Positions 6,347 through 13,697 of a DNA stretch of 24,551 nt are shown in pieces (position 1 is the first letter of the stretch; every line of letters begins with the position of its first letter). The DNA is from a virus. The translations under genes were made by a program, and so were the position numbers. The DNA lies in IMG/VR virus record IMGVR_UViG_3300023054_000025, positions 1-24,551 of that record; one strand, written 5' to 3'. Under the pieces are notes generated by a model. The model did no database searches. It was not told the origin of the DNA and saw nothing but the letters and a program-made list of their open reading frames with translations.

Positions 6347-6622
6347 TTATTTATTTTTAAACTTCTCTAACACACCCCATATTGTGGCTCCTAAGAATAA
6401 GACAACTCCAGAGGCATACTCAAAAATAACATCTTGATTCTGTGCTATTCCTTCTGCTAACTTTCTACCCTCTTCTGGTACCCCTGCCAACGTCCCTAGA
6501 GTAATAAGCCCTACCCCTACCCCTGCTATTAACTTTCTAAGAACACTTCCTACAACTCTCTTAGCTAAGGTATTTTGTAGCCAATCAATCGGCTTTTTAA
6601 AAATATTAGTTACAAAACTCAT
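6347..6622 (-). CDS. Putative holin (two-span membrane protein, 91 aa)
   Basis: ATG 6622 has AGGAGA seven bases upstream. The protein has an amphipathic basic start (KKPIDWLQNTLAKR), a first hydrophobic segment around residues 29-48 (LIAGVGVGLITLGTLAG), a polar loop with PEEGRK, and a second segment around 68-85 (ASGVVLFLGATIWGVL), ending in KFKNK. Size, two spans, a basic C-terminus and position just after the lysozyme fit a class II-type holin, which would permeabilise the inner membrane to release or activate the endolysin. There is no sequence signature to prove this. The coiled-coil membrane protein at 7271-7498 is the alternative or partner. Confidence 0.55.
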   Translation of the reverse strand: MSFVTNIFKKPIDWLQNTLAKRVVGSVLRKLIAGVGVGLITLGTLAGVPEEGRKLAEGIAQNQDVIFEYASGVVLFLGATIWGVLEKFKNK

Positions 6623-6625
6623 AAT

Positions 6626-6757
6626 CTATCTCCTAAATAAAGTTTTTAGTTTACCCCAAATCCATTTAAAAACACTGTTCGGAATAGGGATAAATATCTC
6701 ATCTCTGGTTATTTTTAGACCTCTATAAGGAAAGTCCTTATTACCTTCGTCCTCCAT
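6626..6757 (-). CDS. Very small ORF between lysozyme and holin candidate (43 aa)
   Basis: The frame from ATG 6757 to TAG 6626 encodes MEDEGNKDFPYRGLKITRDE then a basic, aromatic end (VFKWIWGKLKTLFRR). It fills the lysozyme-holin gap and its end carries the ribosome site of the next gene. The coding pattern extends upstream of the ATG with no stop back into the lysozyme gene (KPDTIIIT precedes it), but no ATG, GTG or TTG is available there, and the ATG itself lacks a ribosome site. Translation, if real, may use a rare start or coupling. The C-terminal amphipathic helix could touch membrane. Confidence 0.4.
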   Translation of the reverse strand: MEDEGNKDFPYRGLKITRDEIFIPIPNSVFKWIWGKLKTLFRR

Positions 6758-6779
6758 AGTAATTATAATGGTATCTGGT

Positions 6780-7274
6780 TTAGTCTTTTTTGAATAGGGA
6801 GAAATTATAGCCTGATATTTTATTGATTAGTAAGTCTGTTACCCTCTTAGCTCTGGATTTAACTTGCTTGGCCCATAGAGACTTTAGAGCGTTGTCCTTA
6901 GCCTCCTCGTACCTGTCTGCTTTAATCAGCCTTAAGGTATTTTTAAACTCGCTAAACTTATTAAAACCCATATTAAACATCATATTAATAACTGCTAGCT
7001 TCTGGTTAAAGCCTAACTCTTGCCAGTCTTTATTTCCAATAATCTTAATGGAGTCCTCTATAGCATCTTTAATATCGTTGGTTAGTAAGTAATAAGCCTC
7101 CTCGTCTGACAGCCCTCTCTCTTGAATATTCCTACCAATCCCAATAGTCCAAATACCTTTTGAATCTTGATAAATAACATGTCTATTATTTTTCTTAACT
7201 TCTCCCTCATCTTGAGTTAACATTGGGATTAATATATCTATTAGTCTTTCTGTTTCTGACTTATACATTTTCAT
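6780..7274 (-). CDS. Endolysin, T4-type lysozyme (GH24)
   Basis: A 164-aa muramidase that cleaves the glycan strands of peptidoglycan to lyse the host. The T4 lysozyme catalytic triad is in place: E23 in LTQDEG, D37 in IYQDSKG and T43 in WTIGIGR, spaced as E11, D20 and T26 of T4 lysozyme apart from a five-residue longer beta-hairpin. The C-terminal lobe has the family's INMMFNMGFNKFSEF and RAKRV blocks. There is no N-terminal signal or signal-anchor, so it needs a holin to reach the wall. It overlaps the preceding membrane-protein stop as ATGA, giving a compact lysis cluster. Confidence 0.93.
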   Translation of the reverse strand: MKMYKSETERLIDILIPMLTQDEGEVKKNNRHVIYQDSKGIWTIGIGRNIQERGLSDEEAYYLLTNDIKDAIEDSIKIIGNKDWQELGFNQKLAVINMMFNMGFNKFSEFKNTLRLIKADRYEEAKDNALKSLWAKQVKSRAKRVTDLLINKISGYNFSLFKKD

Positions 7275-7498
7275 CTTAAAAATTTAATAGCAAGGCTTAC
7301 GACTGCTGACATTAAAGCCCCGGCAATAGTCCCAATAAGTAACATTTTAGTTTTAAGCACTGCTAGCTCCTTCTCGTTATTAGTTACCCTAGAGTCTATA
7401 TCCTTCCTACAATCCTCTAACCTAGCAAGCTCGCTAATAAATAACCTTCGGTACTGAGTAAACATCTCATCGCCACCACTACTTTCATTGTTTTCCAC
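7271..7498 (-). CDS. Coiled-coil protein with C-terminal membrane span; holin or holin-like
   Basis: The start is GTG 7498, supported by GAGGGGG upstream and lying 14 bases inside the PAS gene. The 75-aa product has a charged N-terminal coiled coil (LARLEDCRKDIDSRVTNNEK) and then a single hydrophobic helix, MLLIGTIAGALMSAVVSLAI, ending KFLR. This coiled-coil-then-span layout is that of XhlA-like lysis proteins; topology is opposite to an inner-membrane spanin. It is directly coupled to the lysozyme. I infer a membrane-lysis role, either as the holin or as helper to the two-span protein at 6347-6622. Confidence 0.55.
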   Translation of the reverse strand: MENNESSGGDEMFTQYRRLFISELARLEDCRKDIDSRVTNNEKELAVLKTKMLLIGTIAGALMSAVVSLAIKFLR

Positions 7499-8063
7499 AA
7501 AAACACCCCCTCGCCTTTATATAATCCTCAGTGATTGTTTTAACATCAATGGCTTGGCTTATGAAGTATAATAACTCTTGCTCTTGGTCGTAAACACAGG
7601 AGACTGTTAACTGTAAAGGTATTGGAATCTTGGCACCCTGCTTGTCTAAATAATAGTACTCCTTCTCCATAGTGTAAGTCTCGGTACTTTTATTTTCAAT
7701 TAAACTTTTTACGTTCTCCTCATCTTTAGAGATAAACTCAGGCATTGTTATGTCTTGCCATCTTAAGCTTAACAATTCCTCTTTAGAGCGACGGACTAAA
7801 TTACACCAAGCTTGATTTACATCTAAAAAAAAACCATCTAAGGCGACCTCTGCTAGTCCAACTTTTGAGTGTTTAAATAAATTTGCATAAGTAGAGTTAA
7901 GTCTTGCTAATTGTTTTTCTTGCTGTTCTATCTCTTCTGTTAGTTTTTTTATTATTGGGAGTACGCTTTCTTTAGTATGAAACGAGGACATGTGAGCCGG
8001 CTTAATTCCTTGTTGAATATCGATAATGTTTGAAACTAGTCTGAGTCTCTGGAGATTTGCCAT
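7485..8063 (-). CDS. Stand-alone PAS-domain protein
   Basis: A 192-aa protein. Residues about 34-57 are a coiled coil (EEIEQQEKQLARLNSTYANL at its end), which in sensor proteins joins dimers. Residues about 58-173 read as one complete PAS domain: LFKHSKVGLAEVALDGFFLD, then VNQAWCNLVRRSKEELLSLR, the WQDITMPE turn, and strands KEYYYLDKQGAKIPIPLQLT and LYFISQAID. There is no kinase, cyclase, HTH or other output domain. The tail ends GCFCGKQ with a CxC pair. Any ligand is unknown and I see no definite haem or flavin signature. It lies between the tail-fibre genes and the lysis cluster, overlapping the latter, so it is expected to be late-expressed. The ATG has no clear ribosome site. Confidence 0.8.
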   Translation of the reverse strand: MANLQRLRLVSNIIDIQQGIKPAHMSSFHTKESVLPIIKKLTEEIEQQEKQLARLNSTYANLFKHSKVGLAEVALDGFFLDVNQAWCNLVRRSKEELLSLRWQDITMPEFISKDEENVKSLIENKSTETYTMEKEYYYLDKQGAKIPIPLQLTVSCVYDQEQELLYFISQAIDVKTITEDYIKARGCFCGKQ

Positions 8064-8077
8064 TTTTTATTTAACTA

Positions 8078-8473
8078 TTAACTAAAAATAGCTTCTATCT
8101 GTTGACTTGCTAATATCTCTGCTTGCTTCTTAGCATCTTCTTTAACAAAGTTAGCAAAATCCTCTCTAAGCCTGTCTCTAATATCATCACAAGCCCATTG
8201 AAGCTCTGATTTTGGATTAGGATACTCCTCATTAACATATCTGGTATGGTCGTAAGGTTTCCCGTCAGGGTCTAATGCTTCCTCTATTATTGCTTTTTGT
8301 TTAATTAATATATCAGAATATCCTCGACTAACTGCATATCTCTTAATCATTTCCATATCATTTGAAAATAATACCTGAGGAATAATAAAGGGTATTGAGA
8401 TTACTACTGAGTTATTAGCAGGAGGATTAAATGCTAGTTCGTTTATTTTTGCTATAATTTCTTGGTAAGTCAT
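8078..8473 (-). CDS. Hypothetical protein after tail fibre; possible fibre chaperone
   Basis: A 131-aa soluble protein starting a few bases after the fibre stop. It begins MTYQEIIAKINELAF, has a Pro/Ile-rich middle (VVISIPFIIPQVLFS), a DPDGKPYDHTRYVNEEYPNP segment and a helical acidic end. I do not recognise a family. Position immediately after a collar-domain fibre is where phages often encode a fibre-assembly chaperone, so that is a position-based suggestion only. Confidence 0.5.
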   Translation of the reverse strand: MTYQEIIAKINELAFNPPANNSVVISIPFIIPQVLFSNDMEMIKRYAVSRGYSDILIKQKAIIEEALDPDGKPYDHTRYVNEEYPNPKSELQWACDDIRDRLREDFANFVKEDAKKQAEILASQQIEAIFS

Positions 8474-8475
8474 GA

Positions 8476-9357
8476 TTAGTACTTTATAACATAATTTAAA
8501 GTTAAAAAAGGAGGATTATTACTTAGAGTATTTTGGTCAACATCTCCATTTAAGCCTGAGATGTAACCTACATTTCCTGCAAAATCTCCGTTTGTGTGAG
8601 TATGTGCAGGAGTAGTATGTGTATGGTTTGATGATACTCCACCTGTTGTCATTGTGTGATTATGACTTCCGCCTGCTTGCGTTCCAACTGGACTATAATG
8701 GTCTGATACTGCACCAGTACCACCCCTGTACTTGAAAGCATCTCCACCGACTGAGCTAGTTGAAGAAACATAAAATCCGTGAATGTGGCTTCCATCAGTG
8801 CTAGTTGTCCCTGTGTGAGTATGTCCAACAGAATTGTTGCCTGTGGTTCCACCGCCAGATGCGTTTATGTATAAGTTTCCTTTGCTATGATAATGAGCCT
8901 TGACTACATGTACATGGTCAATTGCTCCACCAACAGAACCTAATACCGCCCCTGTCCCTGAGACTGCTTTCCCTAATGGAAACCTCTGTCTTAAGTCTGG
9001 AATATTAAACGTTGTTGAACCATCACCAGACCCATAAGTAGTAGAAATTCTAGCAAATAAATTAGCGTAAGTAGTTCTACTAACAGCAGCTCCATTACAA
9101 GTTAAAAATCCACTTGGAGGAGTTGCTCCAGTGTCAATAATTATAGCACCGGTAAAGAGAAAGGATAATAAAATATCCCAAGTTGAGCCATTAAAATTTT
9201 CTACTGATTGAGTTGTTGAATTAACTCTTTTTGTATTTGTTGGGATATTTGTAGCGCCTGTATAATCTTGCTTAGCATTATGAGCAAATAACCCTCTAAT
9301 AGTATCTAATACATCTGAGTAGTTATCTGTGGTTACTGGCTTATTAAAATCACTCAT
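8476..9357 (-). CDS. Tail fibre with phage collar domain and HxH metal-binding motifs
   Basis: A 293-aa fibre protein. Residues about 68-130 form a phage tail collar domain (TGAIIIDTGATPPSGFLTCN ... GSGDGSTTFNIPDLRQRFPL). From residue 148 to 254 the chain is Gly/Ser/Thr-rich and carries seven His-x-His motifs (148/150, 155/157, 179/181, 191/193, 232/234, 245/247, 252/254). In the T4 long-tail-fibre tip such motifs from three chains coordinate a line of iron ions; a similar metal-threaded trimer is inferred here. It ends NNPPFLTLNYVIKY, the usual close of collar-type proteins. The 67-aa frame on the same strand at 8649-8852 is an out-of-frame shadow. It is the likely receptor-binding or side fibre. 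Confidence 0.88.
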   Translation of the reverse strand: MSDFNKPVTTDNYSDVLDTIRGLFAHNAKQDYTGATNIPTNTKRVNSTTQSVENFNGSTWDILLSFLFTGAIIIDTGATPPSGFLTCNGAAVSRTTYANLFARISTTYGSGDGSTTFNIPDLRQRFPLGKAVSGTGAVLGSVGGAIDHVHVVKAHYHSKGNLYINASGGGTTGNNSVGHTHTGTTSTDGSHIHGFYVSSTSSVGGDAFKYRGGTGAVSDHYSPVGTQAGGSHNHTMTTGGVSSNHTHTTPAHTHTNGDFAGNVGYISGLNGDVDQNTLSNNPPFLTLNYVIKY

Positions 9358-9367
9358 AATTTTTTAT

Positions 9368-12300
9368 TTAAACAGGCGGTCTAATAACTCCCTCAGCAAA
9401 CCATGAGAATCTTTCAGCTACCTGAGTTCCACTACTATTAAAAATCTGTACTTCAAATTGGTCAACATCTGGAGAAGCCCAATCATATTTTACAAAAGCA
9501 TAAAGCTTATCTCCTGAGCTATTAGCAGGCATAGCATTAAGATTAATGACATCTATAAAATCTTTATTAAACGTTACCACAGTCCAACCTGAGGCACTAG
9601 ATACTCCATTACCTCCGTCTCTGGATTTCTTAACATCAATCTTAACAGTAATATTACTAAACCTAGCTATAGCAGTATCAGCCGAGCCTGTGAACGTCAA
9701 AGTATATCTTGCATATCTAAAAGCAATAGTAAAAGCAGAGGAAGCGTTGTAAACTGTCCAAGCATCTCCAATATCCTCTTTTACTTCTATCTTAGGAGTT
9801 GCTGTTACTACTCCAGAAACTACCTCATTTGACCAAGTAAACTTAAGCGCAGAAGCCGGAAGGATAACTCCATAGTCTTTTTCATATTCAAAAGTACTTG
9901 TACCCCCGGGAGTCGGCTGAGCATAAATAGGATAACTAGCATCTATAAAATCTTGGAAAGTAGTTTTAGAGTTATTGGTAAAGTGTTCAGCCCATGTTTC
10001 TGTAGTATTTATAGGAGCTACTAAAGTATTAAGTAATGAGTCCTTACAGTTTACTAAAGTTCCATCTGCTACAGGAATAACTAAATAATCTTGTAATACA
10101 TAATCAGGAGGGTCGAAAACTGTAGTTATTACACTAAGCTCAGCTCCCTCATTTCCTGCTGTATCAATAGCTGTTATCCAGTAGGTATATTCTCCTCCTA
10201 CTGTCTCTAAGTAAGTATGAAAGCTAGCATCAACTGTACCTATAATAACAGCACTTAAAAAGGTATCTCCTTTATAAACTCTATATGTTGCTACTGGTAA
10301 ACTTGAAGGAGCTGGAACCTCCCAATCTAAAAGCACATTATTATCAACTGTAGTAGCTCTTAGTTCTGTAATTACATTAGGAGCAACAATAATTATTTCT
10401 GTAGCTGTCGCCATATCACTTTTATTCTTAGTGGTATCAACTGCCTTAATCCAATATGTAGTACTTCCTGCAACTTTATAATTATCTACAAACTTAGTTC
10501 CTTTAATCTCATCTAAAAATGTTGCTGCTTCCCAAGAGGCTCCACCTCTACGGATTTCAAAATAATCAAAGTCTATCTCGCTACTAGCGTTCCAACTTAA
10601 CCTAATTGCAAGCTCTTGTAAGCTAGCAACAAAACCTGTCACGTTAGCCGGCTTAGCTGTCTTTCCAACAACTGTATGACTACCTGTTACCCAATCAGAG
10701 AAAGAGCCTATACCATTTTTTGACCTGATTCTTACATCATAACCAGAGCTATCTTTAACATCTAAAATATGAGTAAAGGACTGGTCCCCATCAACTTCAA
10801 TAGCATTTGACCAACTTCCAGAGCTTGTAAGTTTATATTGTATTTGTATCTTGCCTGACTCTGTTACAAAAATATCAGTAGGAGGAGTCCAAGCTACCTT
10901 CATACGAGAGAATATTGTCCCATCACTTCTCTTGTATAGTTCGTCTGTACCACTTGTTAAAACTAATGCTGTAGGCGCTCCTGATGATTCTGGATTAGGT
11001 AAGCTTGTAGCAGGAGCTTGAGTAATTGAATTCTCATCAATAGTCTCGTTCCAATTATAAGCATTAGAATCTATTTCATGTAAAACAAGAGTGATTGTCG
11101 GAATTAAAGAGCTATCTAAAAAAAACTTATAATCCTCTACTAAAAAGACTTTGCTTGAATAACCATACCTAGGCATACTAAGCATCACCGTATCGCCCGG
11201 GAGCAATGAATAAGCCTTTAATCCAAAGTCTGCCTCAAAGGACTGCTCTCTCCTAGTTTCCTCTAATTCTATCTTTGCACACCTCTGGCATTGAGTCCCA
11301 CTAGTTACTAAGTTAAAAGGCATATCATAAAACCTTTCTCCTCCATCCTCATTTACATAAGTTGAATTACTAGAGGGAGGATAGTCTGTTACTTCATAGT
11401 TATTTTCAATTGATACAAATTGTCCTCTAACTGTATTAAAGATTTCTGATTTACTTACTAATCTATTAATTGTTGGAGGAGATAATAAATCATCTTCGGT
11501 TAGAGTTATAGTAGGAGTTACATATTTACCGGGAAAGAATCGCCATTTACTATCTATAAAAACTATATTTCCTGCCATTGAAAGAGCCATCTCCTCTAAT
11601 ACTTCCTGAGGACTAACTCCTGCATCAATAGCTCCGTTTATTTGATACCTTGGCTCTGTCCCTCCTGCCTTTAAAGGTACTGCCTCATCGCAAATATTAG
11701 CAGCCCATTGTAAACCACCTACATTAGTAGAGGTATCAATATCAGCCCAAGCAACACCCATCCCAAAGTTAGTATCAGTTAAGTAGTCGGCTGCAACTAA
11801 AGCAGCGTTAGTTTTATAAAGAGTAGTAGCATCCCGAGGGTCATATAACTTCTTACCTTCTATCTCTAAGATAATCTCAGGCATGCCCTCAGCAAATAAA
11901 ATATTATGGAATAGTAATATTAAGTAAACATGTGCTCTATTGCTTTGCTTGTCTGTACTTGTCCAAAAAGCAGGAAGTTGTCCTATTAAATCTGTATTAG
12001 CTACTTGTGAAGGAGAGCCAAGTCCTTGAGTGGCCATAAAGACCCTAGAGACAGCACCCGGAGCAAAGTCTCCATCACACCACCTATCAACTCCATTAGG
12101 AAAGCTAACCTGTTTATCATCTAAAAATAATCCCTTAACAGCATTAACCTCATGGCAAGCGTAAGTAACAACTAAATGAAGATGTTTAGTATCAGGATTA
12201 ATATAAATAAAACTAATAATCCCACCTGTTTTAAATCTCCCATAAATTATCTGCCAAGGTGCGTCAGCTTGAGCATAACTAACATCCTTCCCTTTTGGTA

Positions 12301-12475
12301 ATGCTCTCCTTTTTTGTCTCTTAAGTCTCCTTCTCGCTTTCCTGATATTAAGCTTAGTTATAGGTAACTCTTTATCCTTTAGGAATTTCCTAATGTCCTT
12401 CCTCTTAATGTGAAGTAAGCCACCTCTCTCTGCCTTCTCAACATCTTGAATCTCTGGAATAAATAAATCTGTCAT
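9368..12475 (-). CDS. Tail tip / host-specificity protein (lambda J-like) with fibronectin-III repeats
   Basis: A 1035-aa protein at the tip of the tail that forms the hub and contacts the host. The N-terminal half has the J-like tail pattern: PWQIIYGRFKTGGIISFIYI near 72-92, a DPRDATT/LYKTNAALVAADYL block, a QEVLEEMALSMAGNIVF block, then ETRREQSFEADFGLKAYSLL followed by PGDTVML. From about 500 to 800 come three fibronectin-III-like repeats (APTALVLTSG..., ANVTGFVASL..., ITELRATTVD...). The last about 235 residues are beta-rich and end in WFAEGVIRPPV. It starts on a TAATG overlap with the previous tail protein. The N-terminus before the core is very basic (RKARRRLKRQKRRALPKGK). Confidence 0.85.
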   Translation of the reverse strand: MTDLFIPEIQDVEKAERGGLLHIKRKDIRKFLKDKELPITKLNIRKARRRLKRQKRRALPKGKDVSYAQADAPWQIIYGRFKTGGIISFIYINPDTKHLHLVVTYACHEVNAVKGLFLDDKQVSFPNGVDRWCDGDFAPGAVSRVFMATQGLGSPSQVANTDLIGQLPAFWTSTDKQSNRAHVYLILLFHNILFAEGMPEIILEIEGKKLYDPRDATTLYKTNAALVAADYLTDTNFGMGVAWADIDTSTNVGGLQWAANICDEAVPLKAGGTEPRYQINGAIDAGVSPQEVLEEMALSMAGNIVFIDSKWRFFPGKYVTPTITLTEDDLLSPPTINRLVSKSEIFNTVRGQFVSIENNYEVTDYPPSSNSTYVNEDGGERFYDMPFNLVTSGTQCQRCAKIELEETRREQSFEADFGLKAYSLLPGDTVMLSMPRYGYSSKVFLVEDYKFFLDSSLIPTITLVLHEIDSNAYNWNETIDENSITQAPATSLPNPESSGAPTALVLTSGTDELYKRSDGTIFSRMKVAWTPPTDIFVTESGKIQIQYKLTSSGSWSNAIEVDGDQSFTHILDVKDSSGYDVRIRSKNGIGSFSDWVTGSHTVVGKTAKPANVTGFVASLQELAIRLSWNASSEIDFDYFEIRRGGASWEAATFLDEIKGTKFVDNYKVAGSTTYWIKAVDTTKNKSDMATATEIIIVAPNVITELRATTVDNNVLLDWEVPAPSSLPVATYRVYKGDTFLSAVIIGTVDASFHTYLETVGGEYTYWITAIDTAGNEGAELSVITTVFDPPDYVLQDYLVIPVADGTLVNCKDSLLNTLVAPINTTETWAEHFTNNSKTTFQDFIDASYPIYAQPTPGGTSTFEYEKDYGVILPASALKFTWSNEVVSGVVTATPKIEVKEDIGDAWTVYNASSAFTIAFRYARYTLTFTGSADTAIARFSNITVKIDVKKSRDGGNGVSSASGWTVVTFNKDFIDVINLNAMPANSSGDKLYAFVKYDWASPDVDQFEVQIFNSSGTQVAERFSWFAEGVIRPPV

Positions 12476-13080
12476 TAGTCCTTTCCTTTATTCTTTTTAG
12501 CTTTCTTTTTTCTTGCTTTCTTTTTGCCCCAATAGCCTGACCAATTAGCTAAGGCTTCCATGTATTTAAAACCTGTATCGTTTGGATAAAATAACTGTTG
12601 AGTTTTTAAGTTATATCTAAACTCATTATTATTTAAAACATTAATTAACTCGCTTTCGTAGTTTAGAGTGATTGTTGCTGATTCTACTCCATCTGAGAAA
12701 GGAGCTGTACTTAGTGTCCCTTTAAATATTAATCGAGGATCTGCTATTACCTGCCTACTACTATTTAAAAAGCCAAACCATAATTTCCCTGTTCCACTAT
12801 GAGAAGCATTATTTAAGAGAGTACTAATTAACACTGATGGCTCTCCTGCCAAAGCTATACTAATCCCACTAGCTACTACAGACTTACTCTCTGCTACTAC
12901 TGGAGGAGCTTTAAAAGTTCCATCTCCTACCCATGTTAAACTATTCCAACTAATATCATTTGCTAAAGTATTATATCTTAATGTCGTGGCTCCAAAGACC
13001 CCCTCAAACAATAAGAAAGGTCTATTAACCCCTGCTGTAAGTTCTGCTAAAAATCCTGCTGTTGCTTGTCTATTTCCCAT
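12475..13080 (-). CDS. Tail-tip protein (DUF2163-like / baseplate hub-type)
   Basis: A 201-aa protein with the layout of a common proteobacterial phage tail-tip protein: FLAELTAGVNRPFLLFEGVF at the start, ISWNSLTWVGDG, SGISIALAGEP, GKLWFGFL, then ESATITLNYESELINVLNNN and a FYPNDTGFKYMEAL end block. Such genes sit between tape measure and J-like protein, as here, and the product probably belongs to the distal tail complex. Coupled by one-base TAATG overlaps on both sides. The last about 18 residues are a lysine-rich tail (KKKARKKKAKKNKGKD) after the usual family end, which looks like an addition. Confidence 0.65.
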   Translation of the reverse strand: MGNRQATAGFLAELTAGVNRPFLLFEGVFGATTLRYNTLANDISWNSLTWVGDGTFKAPPVVAESKSVVASGISIALAGEPSVLISTLLNNASHSGTGKLWFGFLNSSRQVIADPRLIFKGTLSTAPFSDGVESATITLNYESELINVLNNNEFRYNLKTQQLFYPNDTGFKYMEALANWSGYWGKKKARKKKAKKNKGKD

Positions 13081-13694
13081 TAGATTGCTTCTATTGCCTT
13101 GTATGATAATAACTGCAATTTAGCATTATCAGCAACAGATACTCTTTGACTTGAGCCTGATAACCTAAAAAGACCTTTAGGATTATTAGTTATAATTGTA
13201 TCAGAATTAGAGACAGCCTCTCTTAGTCTTGGAAAGATTTCTAAAGTAGCATAGCCACTACCATCTGAGTTAGTATTTAATAAAACTTGATGGAGCCTTG
13301 AGGCTATCTGTATCATGTCTCCAGCCTTTAATATGTTTGTAATACTTGGAGTCCATCCCTTTGTTAAGATTGTCTCTATTCCTGCTGATTGATTTGTCCT
13401 TATTTGTGGAGAGCCACTAGCTACACCTAAAGGAGAAGTCTTACTAGAGTCTCCCATTAAGAAAGTACCCTCAACACCTCTTAAAGCTGTCAAAAATGCT
13501 TGCCATACTTGAGCATCTTCCTGCTTCATACGAGGGAGAGATATTTCAGCCTTCCATTGTTGGCCATCAAAAACATGTATTTGTTGCTTAAGAGTAAAAG
13601 GAGAGACACTAACAGAGGTAACAGTATCAGCATAAACTACAATAGCAGCAGGAGCTTTAACGTTAGGAAGTGATAAAGGATAACTGATACTCAT
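13080..13694 (-). CDS. Distal tail protein
   Basis: A 204-aa protein directly after the tape measure. The pattern 'SISYPLSLP ... VSVSPFTLKQQIHVFDGQQW ... EISLPRMKQEDAQVWQAF ... LRGVEGTFLMGD' and later 'GWTPSITNILKAGDMIQI' plus 'LEIFPRLREAVSNSDTI' and 'GLFRLS' is that of a widespread phage tail protein family encoded between tape measure and hub proteins. I infer a ring-forming distal tail role. No enzyme motif is seen. Start and stop are compactly arranged with both neighbours. Confidence 0.68.
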   Translation of the reverse strand: MSISYPLSLPNVKAPAAIVVYADTVTSVSVSPFTLKQQIHVFDGQQWKAEISLPRMKQEDAQVWQAFLTALRGVEGTFLMGDSSKTSPLGVASGSPQIRTNQSAGIETILTKGWTPSITNILKAGDMIQIASRLHQVLLNTNSDGSGYATLEIFPRLREAVSNSDTIITNNPKGLFRLSGSSQRVSVADNAKLQLLSYKAIEAI

Positions 13695-13697
13695 TAT

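Noticed and set aside
8649-8852. 67-codon minus-strand frame inside the tail fibre
   Set aside because: It is a different frame of the same strand over the Gly/Thr/His-rich fibre segment, without a start signal; the fibre frame has clear domain motifs.
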